Counted from the stretch's first letter, positions 41,851 through 53,083 are shown. The stretch is 64,000 nucleotides of DNA from Roseovarius amoyensis (GCF_003260265.1 NZ_QITQ01000007.1:1-64000); one strand, 5' to 3'. The notes: generated by a model not told the origin, from the sequence alone. Numbers and translations are program-made.

Positions 41851-43014
41851 ATGCAAACCTCGGCACCTGACACCCATAACGATCTGCGCGACGCGCTGCG
41901 CGCGCTCTGCGCGCAGTTCCCGCCGGAATACCATCGCAAGTACGGCGAGGACGGAGCCTATCCCGAGGAATTCGTCGATGCGCTGACCCGCGAAGGCTGG
42001 CTGGCAGCAATGATCCCCGAGGAATACGGCGGCTCGGGCCTTGGCCTGACCGAAGCCTCGATCATCATGGAAGAGGCGAACCGTTGTGGTGCCAATGCCG
42101 GTCACTTTCACGGACAAATGTACAACATGGGCACGCTTCTGCGGCACGGCTCGGACGAGCAAAAGCAGAAATACCTGCCCGGCATCGCCAGCGGCGAGTT
42201 GCGCCTGCAATCCATGGCCGTGACCGAACCGACGACCGGGACGGACACCACCAAGCTCAAGACCACGGCGGTCAGAAAAGGCGACCGCTATGTGATCAAC
42301 GGTCAGAAGGTCTGGATCAGCCGTATCCAGCATTCTGACCTTATGATCCTGCTGGCGCGCACCACGCCGCTGAAAGAGGTCAAGAAGAAATCTCAGGGCC
42401 TGTCGGTCTTCATGGTCGATCTGAAAGAGGCAATCGGCAATGGGATGGAGGTCCGCCCCATCGCCAACATGCCCGGCCACGAGACCAACGAAGTGTTCTT
42501 TGACAGCCTCGAAATCCCTGCCGAAAACCTGATCGGCACCGAGGGGCGCGGCTTTTATCATATCCTTGACGGCCTGAACGCAGAGCGGACCCTGATTGCG
42601 GCGGAATGTATCGGCGACGGCTATTGGTTCGTGGACAAGGCCCGCGCCTATGCCGGCGAGCGCATTGTCTTCGACCGTCCCATCGGGCAGAACCAGGGCG
42701 TGCAGTTTCCCATCGCAAAGGCATTCGTGAATGTGGAGGCCGCTAACCTGATGCGCTTTGAGGCCTGCAAACGCTATGATGCGGGGCAGGATTGCGGGGC
42801 GCAGGCGAATATGGCCAAGCTTCTCGCCTCCGAGGCCAGTTGGGAAGCGGCGAATGCCTGTATCCAGACCCATGGCGGCTTTGGCTTCGCGCGCGAATAC
42901 GATGTCGAGCGCAAGTTCCGCGAGTCCCGCCTGTATCAGGTGGCACCGATCTCGACCAACCTGATCCTGTCCTATGTCGGCGAACACATCCTGGGTATGC
43001 CGCGTTCGTTCTGA
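41851..43014 (+). CDS. Acyl-CoA dehydrogenase (APIS type)
   Basis: A 387-residue FAD enzyme, paralogue of the one at 32962: VTEPTTGTDTTKLK, IQTHGGFGFAREYDVERKFRE, base loop replaced by QVAPISTNL, alternative Glu in LNAERTLI, and C-terminus GEHILGMPRSF. GGAG precedes the ATG at a longish 11 bases. Last gene of the plus operon. Having two APxx-type dehydrogenases plus one Asp-type in one operon implies at least three different desaturation steps or a broad substrate range. Confidence 0.85.
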   Translation: MQTSAPDTHNDLRDALRALCAQFPPEYHRKYGEDGAYPEEFVDALTREGWLAAMIPEEYGGSGLGLTEASIIMEEANRCGANAGHFHGQMYNMGTLLRHGSDEQKQKYLPGIASGELRLQSMAVTEPTTGTDTTKLKTTAVRKGDRYVINGQKVWISRIQHSDLMILLARTTPLKEVKKKSQGLSVFMVDLKEAIGNGMEVRPIANMPGHETNEVFFDSLEIPAENLIGTEGRGFYHILDGLNAERTLIAAECIGDGYWFVDKARAYAGERIVFDRPIGQNQGVQFPIAKAFVNVEAANLMRFEACKRYDAGQDCGAQANMAKLLASEASWEAANACIQTHGGFGFAREYDVERKFRESRLYQVAPISTNLILSYVGEHILGMPRSF

Positions 43015-43090
43015 GGCACGAACATATCTCGACGCGCTTGAGCCCTGGCTGGGACGGACCGAAACCTGACGCAGGCCGCGACGCCTGAAA

Positions 43091-43109
43091 CCGCCCAGTT
43101 GCCGGGCGG
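43091..43109 (+). terminator. Hairpin after the ten-gene operon
   Basis: CCGCCC / GGGCGG stem with a 7-base loop, 76 bases after the last stop codon. Short, and without a T-run, so support is moderate. Confidence 0.4.
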
Positions 43110-43459
43110 GGGCGTATCAGCCCCCTTCCGTGCGGCCCGTGGTTCAAGACGGTCTGCTCATGATGCGTTGGTACGGCCTGCTCGGCCCTCAGACACCTGG
43201 CTTTTCTGAGCGATTCCGCAACCGTCGTGTCAGCGTCGCCCCGCAGATCGGCCCGGATCATGCGGGGGGTTTTCACCTCGTCGCCCACCTTCTTTTCGCT
43301 CCGCGGCGCTGCGCCGCTGGCTGCCATCGCTGATCTGTTCGGAGTGGATGTCGCAACCCTGCTAATGCTTGGGCTGGGCTTGCGGCCCCGGCCTGGCCGG
43401 CAAGCAGCGACCGAACAGGCGTGAAAAGAATAGCGTCGGTGCTGGTCCGGCTTGCTGTC

Positions 43460-43482
43460 GCGCGCCGCACAGGGCGGCGCGC
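43460..43482 (-). terminator. Hairpin after rpoD
   Basis: Perfect 9-base GC stem GCGCGCCGC / GCGGCGCGC with loop ACAGG, 15 bases beyond the rpoD stop on the minus strand. No U-run follows. Confidence 0.5.
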
Positions 43483-43497
43483 CGTTCGGCCCCGCCG

Positions 43498-45510
<2,013 letters not shown>

Positions 45511-45655
45511 GCACGTCTCCTGAACGGTGGCGGTGATTCGGTTTGGAGCGAATCATTAGCGCGATCTTCTGATTCGCACACCCTTGCCACGGATTTCTTT
45601 AGCGAATCGTACTCTATTGTCACTTTTTAGGGCTGTCTGATTCCAACAGCGAATC
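45511..45655. promoter_or_regulatory. Cluster of six GANTC (CcrM-type) sites between dnaG and rpoD
   Basis: GANTC occurs at 45535, 45550, 45571, 45604, 45639 and 45651, four in the 109-base intergenic gap and two in the 3' end of dnaG. A 7-base inverted repeat TGATTCG / CGAATCA (45534-45555) includes the first two. GANTC is the target of the cell-cycle methylase CcrM in alphaproteobacteria, so rpoD transcription may be linked to methylation state. The rpoD promoter is expected here; no clear -35/-10 was chosen. Confidence 0.5.
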
Positions 45656-47593
45656 GAAAAGCGCGCGGGCATCGCGTCTCTCGTCGGCATCCAGCCGCAC
45701 CCCGTTGTCGGCAACCTCGTATTCGGCCTGATCCTCGCTGAAAACCTGCGAGGCGTTGCGCCGCAGGCGCGCGGCCTCGCTCAGCCGGTAGGTGACGCTC
45801 TCGTCCGAGAGGCCGACAATATCCTGTTCGGCCTCTGCCACTTCGGCCCTCAACCCGTTTTCGGCGTCGATCCAGTTCAGCGCGGCGGTGATCGTCTGGC
45901 GCGCTACAGCCTCATCTCCCGGGCGGCGCACGCCGGGGCTCTGGCTGACATGGGGTCGCGCGCACAGCCTGTCAACGGCATCCGCGCCCAGTTCCTGCCC
46001 AATCCGCGCGCGCAGCGCCTCCGCCCCCTCGGCACCATGATGCAGGATCAGGCTGCGCAGCCGGGCGTGATCGGGCGCGGTGCAGGGCAGCCGTTCAAGC
46101 CGGGCCTCGAATTCATCGGCCAGCGACGGCGTCAGGATCAGCGTGGCGAGCACCACCGCCTCGCGCAGCTCGATCTGAACCTCGTCACCGGCGGCCGCCA
46201 GCAGGGATGCCTTGGATTCATTCCGCGTCGGTGCCCCGGACGCCCATGCAGGCTGTTGCCCGCGCGCGCCACCGCCGCGTTTTTCCTTGCCGCCCGAACG
46301 GGCGCGCCGCGGATTGAAGAACTTCCAGCGCAGGTCCTTGACCGCCTGCTCGTAATGGTAGCGGATCGATTGGTCGCGGATGCGCGCGACCGCCTCGTTC
46401 AGCGCCTTGTCCAGCGCGGCGCGCCGTTCGGGACTATCGAAACTACGCCCCTCGGTTTCGCGCCGCCACAGCAGCTCGACCATCGGCAGCGCCGCGTCCA
46501 GCACCGCCTGCAACGCCTTCGGCCCCTGCCGGCGCAACAGGTCGTCAGGGTCCAGCCCCTGTGGCATCAGCGCGAAACGCAGCGATTTGCCGGCCTCCAG
46601 CAGCGGCAGCGACAGGTCGATCACCCGCCACGCGGCGCGCAGCCCGGCTTTATCGCCATCCAGCGCGATCACCGGCTCGTCGGCCATGCGCCATAGCATC
46701 TGAAGCTGCTCTTCCGTCACCGCCGTGCCCAGCGGCGCCACCGCTGCACCAAATCCCGCCTGCGCAAGGGCGATCACGTCCATGTACCCCTCGGCCACAA
46801 TCAGCGGCGCGCCCTTGCCTGCGGCCTCGCGCGCAGGCGCGATGTTGTAAAGCGTGCGTGACTTGTCGAAAAGCTCGGTATCGGGCGAGTTCAGGTACTT
46901 GGCGCTGTCATCCGGGTCCATCGCGCGACCGCCAAAGGCGATGCAGCGCCCGCGCGCGTCGCGGATGGGAAAGATGATGCGATTGCGGAAGGTGTCATAG
47001 GGGTTGCCGCCCTTGCGCGATGGCCGCGCCAGCCCGCAATCAAGGATCTTCTGCGCATCCACCCCGCGGCCTGTCAGGTAATCCCACAGCCCTTGCCAAC
47101 TGTCGGGGGCAAAGCCCAACTCGAACCGGTCGCGGGTCTCGTCGTCGATGCCCCGCCCCGCCAGATATTCGCGCGCCCCTGCCCCAGCGCCGGTCTGCAG
47201 CCCCATGCGGAAATGACGCACCGCCATTTCCATCACCTCGAACAGCTCGGACCGGCGATCAGACTTTTCCTGCGCCTGCGGGTCGCGTTCGGGCATGGTC
47301 ATCCCGGCCTCGCCGGCAAGGATGCGCACCGCCTCGATGAAATCGACGTTCTCGGTCTCGCGCACAAAGCTGATGGCGTCGCCCTTGGCATGGCAGCCGA
47401 AGCAATAGTAATAGCCCTTGCGGTCATCGACGTGAAAGCTGGCGGTCTTTTCCTGGTGGAACGGGCACGGCGCCCACATGTCGCCCCGACCCTGGTTCGA
47501 CTTGCGCATGTCCCACATGACCTTGCGCCCGACGACCTGCGCCAGCGAAGTGCGTGTTCTCAGTTCGTCAAGGAAACCCGGGGGCAGACTCAT
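45620..47593 (-). CDS. dnaG: DNA primase DnaG
   Basis: A 657-residue primase that makes RNA primers for replication. The N-terminal zinc ribbon uses Cys43, His46, Cys64 and Cys67 (APCPFHQEKT, YYYCFGCH). The TOPRIM core has VAEGYMDVIALAQAGF with the catalytic Glu and EPVIALDGDKAGLRAA with the Asp-x-Asp. The C-terminal helicase-binding region is present. Start at 47593 (MSLPPGFLDE) fits other primases; an ATG six codons upstream was rejected. It precedes rpoD on the minus strand. Confidence 0.96.
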   Translation of the reverse strand: MSLPPGFLDELRTRTSLAQVVGRKVMWDMRKSNQGRGDMWAPCPFHQEKTASFHVDDRKGYYYCFGCHAKGDAISFVRETENVDFIEAVRILAGEAGMTMPERDPQAQEKSDRRSELFEVMEMAVRHFRMGLQTGAGAGAREYLAGRGIDDETRDRFELGFAPDSWQGLWDYLTGRGVDAQKILDCGLARPSRKGGNPYDTFRNRIIFPIRDARGRCIAFGGRAMDPDDSAKYLNSPDTELFDKSRTLYNIAPAREAAGKGAPLIVAEGYMDVIALAQAGFGAAVAPLGTAVTEEQLQMLWRMADEPVIALDGDKAGLRAAWRVIDLSLPLLEAGKSLRFALMPQGLDPDDLLRRQGPKALQAVLDAALPMVELLWRRETEGRSFDSPERRAALDKALNEAVARIRDQSIRYHYEQAVKDLRWKFFNPRRARSGGKEKRGGGARGQQPAWASGAPTRNESKASLLAAAGDEVQIELREAVVLATLILTPSLADEFEARLERLPCTAPDHARLRSLILHHGAEGAEALRARIGQELGADAVDRLCARPHVSQSPGVRRPGDEAVARQTITAALNWIDAENGLRAEVAEAEQDIVGLSDESVTYRLSEAARLRRNASQVFSEDQAEYEVADNGVRLDADERRDARALFDSLLESDSPKK

Positions 47594-47632
47594 GCCCTGA
47601 ATATGGGGCAAAGCCCGCCCCGCGCCAAGGGC

Positions 47633-47953
47633 TCACTCCCCCTGGCGGGACAGGCAGATGGATTCAAATTGATCCGCCGTCGCCTCGGACAACAGGGACG
47701 GATCCAGCTTGTAGACCAGATCGACCAGCGGCGGCACCGTCGGGCGATAGCGCGCATCGACGCCCCCCTCGTCCGACCCCAGCCGCGCACCGATGGCCTG
47801 GGGCGTCGCACCCGCCTTGCGCCCCTTGATGGCGGCCGAAACGATTGCCCGCGTGGCGCGACAGCTTTCGGCATCCAGTCCCTGCGCCGCCGCCGGCGGG
47901 GCCATGCCCCCGGCGCCAAGCCCGATGCACAGCGCGAAACAAAGCTGCCTCAT
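47633..47953 (-). CDS. Small exported protein of unknown function
   Basis: A 106-residue protein with a Sec signal peptide (MRQLCFALCIGLGAGGMAPPAAAQ, written here only as a hydrophobic segment ending in AAA-Q) and two cysteines in the mature part (DAESCRATRA near its start and FESICLS near its end) that could form a disulphide. I do not recognise the family. The second ATG (47953) is preferred since it begins the signal peptide directly. It lies 39 bases upstream of dnaG and downstream of soxG on the same strand. Confidence 0.6.
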   Translation of the reverse strand: MRQLCFALCIGLGAGGMAPPAAAQGLDAESCRATRAIVSAAIKGRKAGATPQAIGARLGSDEGGVDARYRPTVPPLVDLVYKLDPSLLSEATADQFESICLSRQGE

Positions 47954-47989
47954 CCCGATTTCGAACCTTCTTGCCATGCCGCCAGCCTG

Positions 47990-48565
47990 TCAGCCGCCGC
48001 CGCGTGCCGCAACCCCCTGCATGGCCTGACGCACGTCCTGCACCAGCGTTCCGGCGAGCGCGCGAAAGACCAGGATCAGGTAATCATCCTCGCCCAGCCG
48101 GGTGATGGATGCCGCCATATGCTGCAGCTCGGTGCGCGCGGTATGCCCGCGACGAAAAGCGGCGGGGCGCAGGTCGATGGGCGTCAGCCGCGCCAGCACC
48201 TGTGTCGCGCCCCGCCCCTGGATGCGCGCGCAGGCCCAGCCATCGCTCTGATCGCTCAGCGCGGCATATTGCGCCAGCGCCGGGTCGGGATCGGCCCCGG
48301 CCAGCAGGAACATCCGCTGGCCGAACCAGATCGCGCAAGCCTCGTCACGCCCACTGGCGCGCGCGGCCACGCGCCCCGTCACCCGGCCCGGCTCCGGCGC
48401 GGCGATGCCATGCGCGGCCTTCAGCGCCTCTGACAACCCCTCGTCCCGCCCCCGATAGGGCGCGACCGAGGTCAGCCGGCCAAGGTCGACCTCGGTCAGC
48501 GTCATCCGGCCCACGGTGACCGGCACCAGCCCCGCCAGCGGGGATTTCGGGGCAAGCTCAACCAC
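47990..48565 (-). CDS. soxG: Sarcosine oxidase gamma subunit
   Basis: A 191-residue subunit of heterotetrameric sarcosine oxidase, which oxidatively demethylates sarcosine to glycine, passing the methyl group to tetrahydrofolate. LAPKSPLAGLVPVTVG, LGEDDYLILVFRALAGTLVQDV and the overall length fit SoxG. The GTG at 48565 is chosen because GGAGGG lies seven bases before it and it overlaps the soxA end by eight bases. An ATG at 48589 lies in a poorer position. Last gene of soxBDAG. Confidence 0.85.
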   Translation of the reverse strand: MVELAPKSPLAGLVPVTVGRMTLTEVDLGRLTSVAPYRGRDEGLSEALKAAHGIAAPEPGRVTGRVAARASGRDEACAIWFGQRMFLLAGADPDPALAQYAALSDQSDGWACARIQGRGATQVLARLTPIDLRPAAFRRGHTARTELQHMAASITRLGEDDYLILVFRALAGTLVQDVRQAMQGVAARGGG

Positions 48566-51488
48566 GCATCCGCCCTCCGTCCCTGTCATACTGCACCGGG
48601 TCCTGCACCTCGCAGATCGCCACCACCCCCTTCAGGTGATCGACCATCCTGACCCGCTGCCCGTGCCGGGCCCGCCCGTTTCTGAGGAACCCCAGCCCCA
48701 GAAAATGCCCCAGCGTGGGCGAGAACGCCGCCGAGGTGATATAGCCCTGACTGTTGTCGCTGACGGCCTCTGCCCCCTCTTCGAACAGATGCGCGCCGGG
48801 GACCAGCATCTTGACCGTGCCCACGGGTTTGAGCCCGACCAGTTGCTCGCGCTCTTCGCCCGAAAGGCCCGGGCGGGCGGCGGCGGCCTTGCCGATACAA
48901 TCCTTGGCCTTGCTCACCATGCCGCCCATGCCGATGTCGAACGCGGTTGTGCGACCGTGAATTTCGGCGTGGGTGATAAAGCCCTTCTCGATGCGCAGCA
49001 CGTTGAGCGCCTCCATCCCGTAGGGCCCGCCGCCCAGCGGCTCGGCCCGCGCCACCAGTTCCCTGAACAGCGCCTCGCCATAGCGCGCGGGCACCGCCAG
49101 TTCGTACCCCCGCTCGCCCGAGAACGAGATGCGGAACAGCCGCGCCCCGACCCCGCCGACGCTGACCGGCCCGCATGACATGAAGGGCCAGTCCGCATCC
49201 GCCACCGGCGCATCCAGCAGCCCGTTCAGCAGCTCTGCCGATTTCGGCCCGGCGATGGCGAACTGCGCCCAGTTTTCCGTGACCGACACCATCCGCACGT
49301 CCCAGTCGGGGCGCAGGCACTGGTGCACGAATTCCAGATGCCGCATCACCAGCCCGGCGGCGGCGGTGGTGGTGGTCATCAGGTACTGGTTTTCGCCCAA
49401 TCGCGCGGTGGTGCCGTCATCCATGACATGGCCATCCTCGCGCAGCATCAGCCCATAGCGCACCCGCCCCGGCTTGAGCGTCGAAAAGGTGTTGGCATAG
49501 ACAAGGTCGAGCAGCGCCGCCGCGTCAGGCCCCTGTATGTCGATCTTGCCCAAGGTCGAGACATCCGTCACCCCGACCGCGTTGCGCACCATCAGCACCT
49601 CGCGGTCGCAGGACTGCCGCCAGTGGCTTTCGCCCGGCGCCGGGAAATAGCTGGGCCGGTACCAGAGCCCCGCTTCGATCATCGGCGCACCGCGCGCGAC
49701 GCTCAGCTCGTGCGAGGTGGTCAGCCGCTGCGGCGCAAACCCCTTGCCACGCCCGCCCACGCCCATCGCGGCGATGCTGACCGGCACATAGGGCGGGCGA
49801 AAGGTGGTAGTGCCGGTCTCGGCAATGGCGCGTCCGGTGGCATCCGCCAGCACCGCCAGCGCGTTGACGTTGGAATTCTTGCCCTGGTCGGGCGCCATCC
49901 CCTGCGTGGTATAGCGCTTCATGTGCTCGACCGAGCGGAAGTTTTCCTGCGCCGCCAGACGGACATCCTTGACGGTGACGTCGTTCTGGAAATCCAGCCA
50001 AGCGCGCCCCCGTCCCGGCACCGACCATATCGGCGTTATGTCATAGCGGCTGTCCTCGGCGCCGGGAATGTCGATCTCGGGCGCGGTGCGGCCCAGCGCC
50101 GTCAGCGCCTCGCGCGCTGCCGCCACGCCGCCCTGCAGGCAGGCACGGGTCGAGAAATCGCCACGCGCGACCCCCGCCGCCACTAGCCCCGGCACCGCGC
50201 CCGGGCGCGGCACGAAGGCGGCAATGTCTTCGCGCCAGTCAGGACGGCCGTTCATGTGGCAGGTCAGGTGGACGCTGGGGTTCCAGCCTCCCGACATGGC
50301 CAGGCATTCGGCCTCGATCTTTTCCTCGCCGGACGGGGTGAGGATGCTCACCGCCTCCAGCCCACACCGCCCATGCGCGTTGCTGACCTGCGCGCCGGGA
50401 TAGAACGGCACGTCCAGCGAACAGGTGGCGTCATGGCGCGCGTCGATCAGCGCGCTGACATGCACCCCGGCGGCCAGCAGGTCGGCCACCGTGCGGTGCG
50501 CGTCAGAGTTGTTGCCGAAGACCGCCACGCTGCGCCCCGGGCTGACGCACCAGCGGTTGACATAGGCCCGCACCGCACCGGCCATCATCACGCCCGGCCG
50601 GTCGTTGTTGGCAAAAGCGATGGGGCGTTCCAGTGCGCCGGCGGCCAGCACCGCGCGCCGCGCCACGATCCGCCAGAAACATTCGCGCGGGGCGCCGGGG
50701 CGCGCAGCCACCTCGGGCGCCAGCCGTTCCAGCGCGCCATAGGTGCCGCCGTCATAGGCCCCGGTGACGGTGGTGCGGGTCATCACGCGCACGTTGTCCA
50801 TCCCCGACAGTTCCGCCGTGATCTCTGCCGCCCAGTCGCGGCCCGGCACACCGTCGACCTCGATCGTCTCGGCGTTCAGCCGCCCGCCCGGGCGGGTGTC
50901 CTCGTCGGCAATGATCACATCGGCGCCCGCGCGCGCCGCCGTCAGCGCCGCCATCAGCCCCGCCGGCCCGGCCCCGATCACCAACAGGTCGCAATGCGCC
51001 CATGCCTTTTCGACGCGCAGATCACTGGGCGCGCCCGACAGCGCCCCCAACCCCGCCGCGCGCCGGATCATGGGTTCATAAACCCGTTCCCAGAACGCAC
51101 GCGGCCACATGAAGGTCTTGTAATAGAACCCCGCGCCAAAGAACGGCGACGCCAGGTCATTAAGCGCCAGGATATCGAAAGTCAGGCTGGGCCAGCGGTT
51201 CTGGCTGCGCGCGGCCAGCCCCTCGTGCAGCTCCAGCTGGGTGGCGCGCAGGTTTGGCTCCTGCAGGCCGCCCCGCCCTACTGTCACCAGGGCGTTGGGT
51301 TCCTCGCTGCCCGCCGTCATCACACCGCGCGGGCGGTGATACTTGAACGACCGCCCCATCACCCGCACGCCGTTGGCCAGCAGCGCCGAGGCCAGCGTAT
51401 CGCCCGCCAGCCCCTGATAGGCGCGCCCGTCGAAGGTAAAGCCGATGCGCCGGCCGCGACCGATCGGCCCCTCGCCCCCAATCCTCAT
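48558..51488 (-). CDS. soxA: Sarcosine oxidase alpha subunit
   Basis: A 976-residue subunit with an N-terminal ferredoxin-like segment (FTFDGRAYQGLAGDTLASAL), a dinucleotide-binding domain (LLVIGAGPAGLMAALTAARA, about residues 168-187) that holds NAD, and a C-terminal half homologous to glycine-cleavage T protein (aminomethyltransferase) for the folate-dependent methyl transfer (SFSGERGYELAVPARYG, THAEIHGRTTAFDIGMG). Start ATG overlaps the soxD stop (ATGA). Full length for the family. Close paralogues serve dimethylglycine or other N-methyl substrates, so specificity rests on operon context. Confidence 0.93.
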   Translation of the reverse strand: MRIGGEGPIGRGRRIGFTFDGRAYQGLAGDTLASALLANGVRVMGRSFKYHRPRGVMTAGSEEPNALVTVGRGGLQEPNLRATQLELHEGLAARSQNRWPSLTFDILALNDLASPFFGAGFYYKTFMWPRAFWERVYEPMIRRAAGLGALSGAPSDLRVEKAWAHCDLLVIGAGPAGLMAALTAARAGADVIIADEDTRPGGRLNAETIEVDGVPGRDWAAEITAELSGMDNVRVMTRTTVTGAYDGGTYGALERLAPEVAARPGAPRECFWRIVARRAVLAAGALERPIAFANNDRPGVMMAGAVRAYVNRWCVSPGRSVAVFGNNSDAHRTVADLLAAGVHVSALIDARHDATCSLDVPFYPGAQVSNAHGRCGLEAVSILTPSGEEKIEAECLAMSGGWNPSVHLTCHMNGRPDWREDIAAFVPRPGAVPGLVAAGVARGDFSTRACLQGGVAAAREALTALGRTAPEIDIPGAEDSRYDITPIWSVPGRGRAWLDFQNDVTVKDVRLAAQENFRSVEHMKRYTTQGMAPDQGKNSNVNALAVLADATGRAIAETGTTTFRPPYVPVSIAAMGVGGRGKGFAPQRLTTSHELSVARGAPMIEAGLWYRPSYFPAPGESHWRQSCDREVLMVRNAVGVTDVSTLGKIDIQGPDAAALLDLVYANTFSTLKPGRVRYGLMLREDGHVMDDGTTARLGENQYLMTTTTAAAGLVMRHLEFVHQCLRPDWDVRMVSVTENWAQFAIAGPKSAELLNGLLDAPVADADWPFMSCGPVSVGGVGARLFRISFSGERGYELAVPARYGEALFRELVARAEPLGGGPYGMEALNVLRIEKGFITHAEIHGRTTAFDIGMGGMVSKAKDCIGKAAAARPGLSGEEREQLVGLKPVGTVKMLVPGAHLFEEGAEAVSDNSQGYITSAAFSPTLGHFLGLGFLRNGRARHGQRVRMVDHLKGVVAICEVQDPVQYDRDGGRMRG

Positions 51489-51757
51489 CGCGCCTCCCCC
51501 TTTTCGTCAGAGGCCAGCGCCACGCCCAGCACCTCGTGGGTGGCGGTGTTGCGGGTGACCACCAGCCAGGCCGCGCAACCCTGTTCGTGATACCACAGGT
51601 CGCGCGTCACCCCGCAGGGGTTGTCGCGCAGGTGGATGTAGCCGTGCCATGCCTCGGGCGGCGCGTCGGCATCAGGCCGCTCCAGCGCCACCGCGTCGCC
51701 AACATAATAGAATTCGCGCCGGTCGCGCTCCCCGCAGATCGGACAGGTGATCCTCAT
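51485..51757 (-). CDS. soxD: Sarcosine oxidase delta subunit
   Basis: A 90-residue small subunit with zinc-binding residues CPICGERDRREF near the N-terminus and WYHEQGCAAWLVVTRN further on, the standard SoxD pattern (three Cys and one His). It stabilises the heterotetramer. It overlaps soxA by four bases and follows soxB after 72 bases, a gap with no separate gene. Confidence 0.93.
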   Translation of the reverse strand: MRITCPICGERDRREFYYVGDAVALERPDADAPPEAWHGYIHLRDNPCGVTRDLWYHEQGCAAWLVVTRNTATHEVLGVALASDEKGEAR

Positions 51758-51829
51758 CTTGCGCGCCCTGCCTTTCCAGCTTCTTTCTGGTCGAAAATAC
51801 CCAATGTTCCGCCCTCTGCCGCCGGCGCC

Positions 51830-53083
51830 TCAGTGCAGGTTGTGCTGCGCGCCGGTGCCTTCCTCGTCCATCAGCCCGCGCCCGGTCTCGAACCGGTCGA
51901 GCCGGTACCGCGCCGCCGCCTTGTGCGGCTCGCCGGTCGCCACCAGGTGCGCCATCGACCATCCCGACCCCGGCACCGCCTTGAAGCCGCCATAGCACCA
52001 GCCGCAATTGAGATAGAGCCCCTCGATATGGGTGCGGTCGATGACGGGCGACCCGTCCGGCGACATGTCCATGATCCCGCCCCAGCTGCGCAGCACCCGC
52101 GCATTGCCGATCATCGGCATCAGCGCCATGCCCGCCTCCATCACGTGTTCGACCATGGGCAGGTTGCCGCGCGCGGCATAGGAGGCATGGAAATCCAGGT
52201 CGCCGCCAAAGACCAGCCCGCCCTTGTCGGACTGGCTGATATAGAAATGCCCCATGCCAAAGCTGACGACATGGTTGATGCAGGGTTTCAGCCCCTCGGT
52301 GACGAAGGCCTGCAGCACGTGGCTTTCGATCGGCAGGCGCATCCCCGCCATCGCCGCCACCTGGCTGGAGCGGCCCGCGACCACGATTGCCACCTTTCCG
52401 GCCTTGATCGCGCCGCGTGTCGTCTGCACGCCGGTGACCTTGCCCCGGTCGATATCGATGCCGGTGACCTCGCAATTCTGGATGATGTCGACGCCGCGTT
52501 CGCTGGCGCCGCGGGCATAGCCCCAGGCGACGGCATCGTGCCGGGCGGTGCCGGCCCGCGGCTGCAAAAGCCCGCCATAGATCGGAAAGCGCGCATTGTC
52601 GAAATCGAGATAGGGCAGATGCCGGCGCACGCCCTCGCGGTCCAGCAAGATGGCGTCGTCACCCTGGTTGCGCATGGCGTTGCCGCGCCGAACGGCGGCG
52701 TCGCGCTGGGCATCGGAATGAAAGAGGCTGATCTGCCCACGCTGCGAGTGCATCACGTTGTAGTTCAGATCGGCCTCAAGCCCTTCCCACAGCTTCAGGG
52801 AATGGCTGTAGAATTCGGAATTGCCGGGCAGGAAATAGTTGGCGCGCACGATGGTGGTGTTGCGCCCGACATTGCCGCCACCGATCCAGCCCTTTTCCAG
52901 CACCGCGACGTTGGTCAGGCCATGGTTCTTTGCCAAGTAATACGCGGTTGAAAGGCCGTGCCCGCCTCCACCGATGATGATGACGTCATATTCCGGCCTT
53001 GGCGTGGCGTCGCGCCAATGCGCCTGCCAGCCGCGGTTGCCGGTCAACCCCTCGCGCAGGACGCGCAGGCCCGAAAAGCGCAT
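51830..53083 (-). CDS. soxB: Sarcosine oxidase beta subunit
   Basis: A 417-residue FAD amine oxidase subunit. The FAD loop is DVIIIGGGGHGLSTAYYLA (residues 33-51), followed by GWIGGGNVGRNTTIVRANY, the region around the covalent FMN site. The substrate-oxidising centre (LNCGWCYGGFKAVPGSG) is near the C-terminus. First gene of soxBDAG on the minus strand. The terminator of the upstream glutamate dehydrogenase separates the two, so the sox promoter should lie in 53084-53176. Sarcosine from glycine betaine or creatinine breakdown is the likely substrate. Confidence 0.94.
   Translation of the reverse strand: MRFSGLRVLREGLTGNRGWQAHWRDATPRPEYDVIIIGGGGHGLSTAYYLAKNHGLTNVAVLEKGWIGGGNVGRNTTIVRANYFLPGNSEFYSHSLKLWEGLEADLNYNVMHSQRGQISLFHSDAQRDAAVRRGNAMRNQGDDAILLDREGVRRHLPYLDFDNARFPIYGGLLQPRAGTARHDAVAWGYARGASERGVDIIQNCEVTGIDIDRGKVTGVQTTRGAIKAGKVAIVVAGRSSQVAAMAGMRLPIESHVLQAFVTEGLKPCINHVVSFGMGHFYISQSDKGGLVFGGDLDFHASYAARGNLPMVEHVMEAGMALMPMIGNARVLRSWGGIMDMSPDGSPVIDRTHIEGLYLNCGWCYGGFKAVPGSGWSMAHLVATGEPHKAAARYRLDRFETGRGLMDEEGTGAQHNLH

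Larger units (their letters stand above)
43015..43497. other. 483-base gap between catabolic operon and rpoD
   Basis: No gene is supported. It contains two GC-rich hairpins (separate entries), one near each end, and a 15-base GCGGCGCTGCGCCGC palindrome around 43305. This gap is the right-hand border of the catabolic island against conserved chromosomal genes. Confidence 0.5.
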
